From NCBI GenBank assembly GCA_947054185.1, contig CAMRVW010000024.1, forward strand, positions 1 through 17,780: a DNA stretch of 17,780 nucleotides. The letters are read 5' to 3'. The notes beneath the pieces are model-generated. The model was not told where the DNA came from. It made no database searches and saw nothing but the letters and a program-made list of their open reading frames with translations. Numbering within the stretch: position 1 is the first letter of the stretch; each line of letters starts with the position of its first letter. Source of the stretch: an uncultured Rikenellaceae bacterium (GTDB lineage: Bacteria; Bacteroidota; Bacteroidia; Bacteroidales; Rikenellaceae). The position numbers and the translations under genes are program-made. Of the stretch, positions 15,415 through 17,780 are shown one piece after another.

Positions 15415-15450
15415 CCGCTTCGGGTTTTGTGCCCGGGGCGGTTTCGTTTT
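15415..15450 (+). terminator. Terminator of the DUF2007 gene
   Basis: CCGC (15415-15418) pairs with GCGG (15438-15441), and CGGG (15421-15424) with CCCG (15432-15435). Two-base internal loops separate the stems, and TTTCGTTTT follows. It lies about 50 bases after the stop codon. Confidence 0.65.
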
Positions 15451-15506
15451 GTCTTGATTGGGTGTGAGATGATGAAAAACGGTCGCTGCGGTCTTGGGGT
15501 TACGCT

Positions 15507-15595
15507 TCGGAAAATGCAAATAAAACTTGCTCGTCTCTCGCTTGTTCGTTCGGTTCTTAGGTGTTCACGCTCGGAAAATGCAAATAAAACTTGCT
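15507..15595 (+). repeat. Direct repeat carrying promoter sequence, two copies
   Basis: An identical 25-base unit beginning TCGGAAAATGCAAATAAAAC occurs at 15507-15531 and 15571-15595, 64 bases apart. ACGC precedes both copies, offset by one base. The second copy supplies the -33 TTG of the pta promoter. After the first copy the sequence remains alignable, but its -7 box is degraded. Confidence 0.9.
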
Positions 15596-15621
15596 TTTGC
15601 TCTCACTTATTATTATCTTTG
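15591..15621 (+). promoter_or_regulatory. Promoter of pta-ackA
   Basis: TTG (15591-15593), a 20-base spacer and TATCTTTG (15614-15621) match the Bacteroidota consensus fully. The leader to the pta ATG is about 35 nt and A-rich. The upstream stretch 15451-15590 holds no gene. Confidence 0.82.
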
Positions 15622-15662
15622 TTCCGCTATTTTAATAAATTCGCAATCAAAACTAAAAAAAT

Positions 15663-16664
15663 ATGGAGCTTATCGAAAAGATCAAGGCCGCTGCGGCCAA
15701 AGATCTCAAACGCATCATCCTTCCCGAGGCGGAAGAGGAGAGAACCTTACGTGCGGGCGATATATGCATCGCCGAGTCGTTGGCCGATATCATACTTATC
15801 GGCAATCCCGATAAAATAGCCTCTCAGGCGGCTCGTCTGGGCCTTACCCATGTGGGTGGCGCCAAGATAGTCGACCCTGCCGCCAACCCCGACAAGGAAC
15901 GTTACATCGATCTTATGCTTCAGATCAGGGGTGCCAAGGGCCTTACCCGCGAGCAGGCCGAAAAGCTCATCTGCGACCCTCTCTATCTGGCCGTCATGAT
16001 GATAAAGGCAGGCGATGCCGACGGTGAGGTGGCAGGCGCCAACAATGCCACGGGCGACGTGTTGCGTCCCGCCTTCCAGTATGTCAAGACCAAGCCGGGC
16101 GTGAGCGTGGTGTCTGGCGCTTTCCTTATGATGGTGCCTGCCGAGTTCGGCGACAACGGCCTTATGGTCTTCGCCGACTGTGCCGTTCACCCCAATCCCA
16201 CGGCCGAGGAGCTGGCTCAGATAGCTGTCGAGACCGGCCGCACAACCCGTGTCATTGCCGGCATGGAGCCCCGCATCGCAATGCTCAGTTTCTCGACCAA
16301 AGGCTCTGCCAAGCATGAGATGGTCGACAAGGTGGTCAAGGCCACCGAGCTTGCAAAGCAGATGGATCCCTCGCTCGACATAGACGGCGAGTTGCAGGCC
16401 GACGCCGCCATCATTCCCGAGATAGGCACCAAAAAGGCTCCCGGCAGCAAGATAGCCGGCAAGGCCAACGTGCTTGTCTTCCCCACGCTCGAGGTGGGTA
16501 ACATCGCCTATAAGCTGGTGCAGCGCATGGCTCACGCCGAGGCCATCGGTCCGGTGCTTCAGGGCATGGCGGCACCCATCAACGACCTGTCGCGCGGTTG
16601 CTCCGTGAGCGACATAGTCAACCTGGTGGCCATAACGGCATGTCAGGCTCAGGGTCTCAAATAA
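15663..16664 (+). CDS. pta: Phosphate acetyltransferase
   Basis: Converts acetyl-CoA and phosphate to acetyl phosphate and CoA in fermentative acetate formation. The 333-residue protein is the short, single-domain form of the family, without the N-terminal regulatory domains of the Escherichia coli enzyme. Family blocks visible include RIILPEAEEERTLRA near the start, DGEVAGANNATGDVLRPAFQ, VVSGAFLMM, FADCAVHPNPTAEELAQIA, MLSFSTKGSA, and the C-terminal GPVLQGMAAPINDLSRGCS. It is followed after 25 bases by ackA, which uses its product, so they form an operon. Its codons are GC-rich and regular, as expected for an abundant enzyme. Confidence 0.97.
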   Translation: MELIEKIKAAAAKDLKRIILPEAEEERTLRAGDICIAESLADIILIGNPDKIASQAARLGLTHVGGAKIVDPAANPDKERYIDLMLQIRGAKGLTREQAEKLICDPLYLAVMMIKAGDADGEVAGANNATGDVLRPAFQYVKTKPGVSVVSGAFLMMVPAEFGDNGLMVFADCAVHPNPTAEELAQIAVETGRTTRVIAGMEPRIAMLSFSTKGSAKHEMVDKVVKATELAKQMDPSLDIDGELQADAAIIPEIGTKKAPGSKIAGKANVLVFPTLEVGNIAYKLVQRMAHAEAIGPVLQGMAAPINDLSRGCSVSDIVNLVAITACQAQGLK

Positions 16665-16689
16665 TCCGAACAGAAAAAGAATACGCACA

Positions 16690-17780
16690 ATGATAATATT
16701 AGTTCTTAATTGCGGCAGTTCGTCGGCCAAGTACCAGGTGCTCGACATGAAGGGCGAGGGTGGTGCCGAGTTGCTCGCCAAAGGTATCGTCGAGCGCATA
16801 GGTCTGCCCGAGGGTGTGCTCAAACATTGCCCCGCCGGCAAGGATGAGTTCGTATGCAAGGCTCCCATTGCCGACCATACGGTGGCCATAAACATGATAC
16901 TCGAAGCCGTTGCCCATCCCTCGCACGGTGTGGTCGGCTCTCTCTCGGATATAGAGGCCGTCGGTCACAGGGTGGCTCACGGCGGCGAATATTTCTCTGA
17001 CAGCGTGGTGGTCACCCCTAAGGTCAAAGAGCAGATAGAGAGCTGTTTCGAGTTGGCACCCTTGCACAACCCCGCCAACATGAAGGGTGTGGAGGCCGTC
17101 GAGAGCCTTATGCCCGGCACACCGCAGGTCACGGCGTTCGACACCTCGTTTCACCAGACCATGCCGCTGGAAAATTACATCTATCCGATACCGTACCGTT
17201 ATTACGAGCAATACCGCATACGCCGATACGGCTTTCACGGCACCAGCCACAAATATGTCGCTGCCAAGGGCGCCAAGATAGCCGGTGTCAGCCTTGAAGG
17301 CTCCAAGGTGATCACCTGCCACATAGGCAACGGTGCCTCTGTCACCGCCATTGTCGACGGCAAATCGTTCGACACATCCATGGGCTTCACTCCGGTGGAC
17401 GGCCTTATGATGGGTACGCGTTGCGGCGCCATAGACCCGAGCGTCATCACCTTCATAGCCGAGCGTGAGGGCATGACTCCCGATCAGATGAACGATTTCA
17501 TCAACAAGAAGTGCGGCATCAACGGCCTTTCAGAGGTGAGCTCAGACATGCGCGACGTCACAGCCGCGGCCGAGAGCGGCAATAAAATGGCGCAACTGGC
17601 AATCAAGATATTCTTCACCCGCATCAAACGTTTCATCGGCACCTATGCAGCAGAGATGGGCGGTGTCGACATGATCGTCTTTACCGGCGGCATAGGCGAA
17701 CACTCGTCAGACATGCGCCGAGAGGCTTGCAGCGGTCTTGAGTTCATGTGCAAATCCATCGACGAGGCGGCCAATAAAGA
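16690..17780 (+). CDS. ackA: Acetate kinase, 3' end outside the window
   Basis: Transfers the phosphate of acetyl phosphate to ADP, giving ATP and acetate. The first 363 codons are in the window without a stop; the family is about 400 residues, so roughly 35-40 residues are missing. Visible landmarks are N7 in LVLNCGSSSAKY, R94 in GHRVAHGG, D151 in FDTSFHQT, H183 in RYGFHGTSH, R244 in MMGTRCGAIDP, and the GGIGEHS loop at 333-339. All substrate and catalytic residues expected in this part are intact. The final catalytic glutamate, near 384 in characterised enzymes, lies beyond the edge. It is co-transcribed with pta. Confidence 0.97.
   Translation, partial: MIILVLNCGSSSAKYQVLDMKGEGGAELLAKGIVERIGLPEGVLKHCPAGKDEFVCKAPIADHTVAINMILEAVAHPSHGVVGSLSDIEAVGHRVAHGGEYFSDSVVVTPKVKEQIESCFELAPLHNPANMKGVEAVESLMPGTPQVTAFDTSFHQTMPLENYIYPIPYRYYEQYRIRRYGFHGTSHKYVAAKGAKIAGVSLEGSKVITCHIGNGASVTAIVDGKSFDTSMGFTPVDGLMMGTRCGAIDPSVITFIAEREGMTPDQMNDFINKKCGINGLSEVSSDMRDVTAAAESGNKMAQLAIKIFFTRIKRFIGTYAAEMGGVDMIVFTGGIGEHSSDMRREACSGLEFMCKSIDEAANK

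Noticed and set aside
15747..16895. 382-codon minus-strand frame opposite pta and ackA
   Set aside because: It is the shadow of two well-recognised genes, with a composition typical of antisense translation.

Overview
The window looks like the chromosome of a member of Bacteroidota, most likely order Bacteroidales. Three things support this. The gene set and order are typical (rpmB-rpmG-DUF4295-ftsY-rimO, dnaE next to trxA, pta-ackA). Promoters follow the Bacteroidota pattern, with a -33 TTG about 20 bases before a -7 TAnnTTTG. Start codons are almost never preceded by a Shine-Dalgarno sequence and have A/T-rich leaders instead. I do not assign a genus. Everything looks like core housekeeping sequence; I see no transposase, phage gene, CRISPR array, rRNA or tRNA.

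Layout. Positions 1-562 hold no gene but many hairpins, including a perfect 23-bp inverted repeat at 378-438. From 563 to 14962 every gene is on the minus strand. In transcription order (right to left) these are dnaE, trxA, pdxB, pyrD-cinA (overlapping by ATGA), rpmB-rpmG-DUF4295, ftsY-rimO, a small coiled-coil gene with zapA, a structured RNA that I read as 6S RNA, and rny. At about 15000 the direction changes. A divergent promoter region separates dnaE from a plus-strand DUF2007 gene, followed by pta and ackA; ackA runs off the right edge.

How they work together. dnaE replicates DNA. trxA supplies reducing power. pdxB, pyrD and cinA serve PLP, pyrimidine and pyridine-nucleotide metabolism. 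rpmB, rpmG and the DUF4295 protein are ribosomal or ribosome-associated. FtsY delivers ribosomes to the membrane and RimO modifies ribosomal protein S12. The coiled-coil protein and ZapA probably act at the FtsZ ring. RNase Y starts mRNA decay. Pta and AckA make ATP from acetyl-CoA through acetyl phosphate.

The best hidden feature is the 6S-like RNA at about 2277-2466 on the minus strand. It is about 180 nt long, closed by a perfect 8-bp stem, has an open centre and an apical arm with tandem G-A mismatches, and ends in a U-run. Other points of note are a class-2-like PyrD with cysteine where serine is expected, a DnaE with a complete PHP metal set, a duplicated promoter-bearing repeat before pta, and a terminator that overlaps the probable ftsY promoter. 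I found no convincing new multi-gene system.
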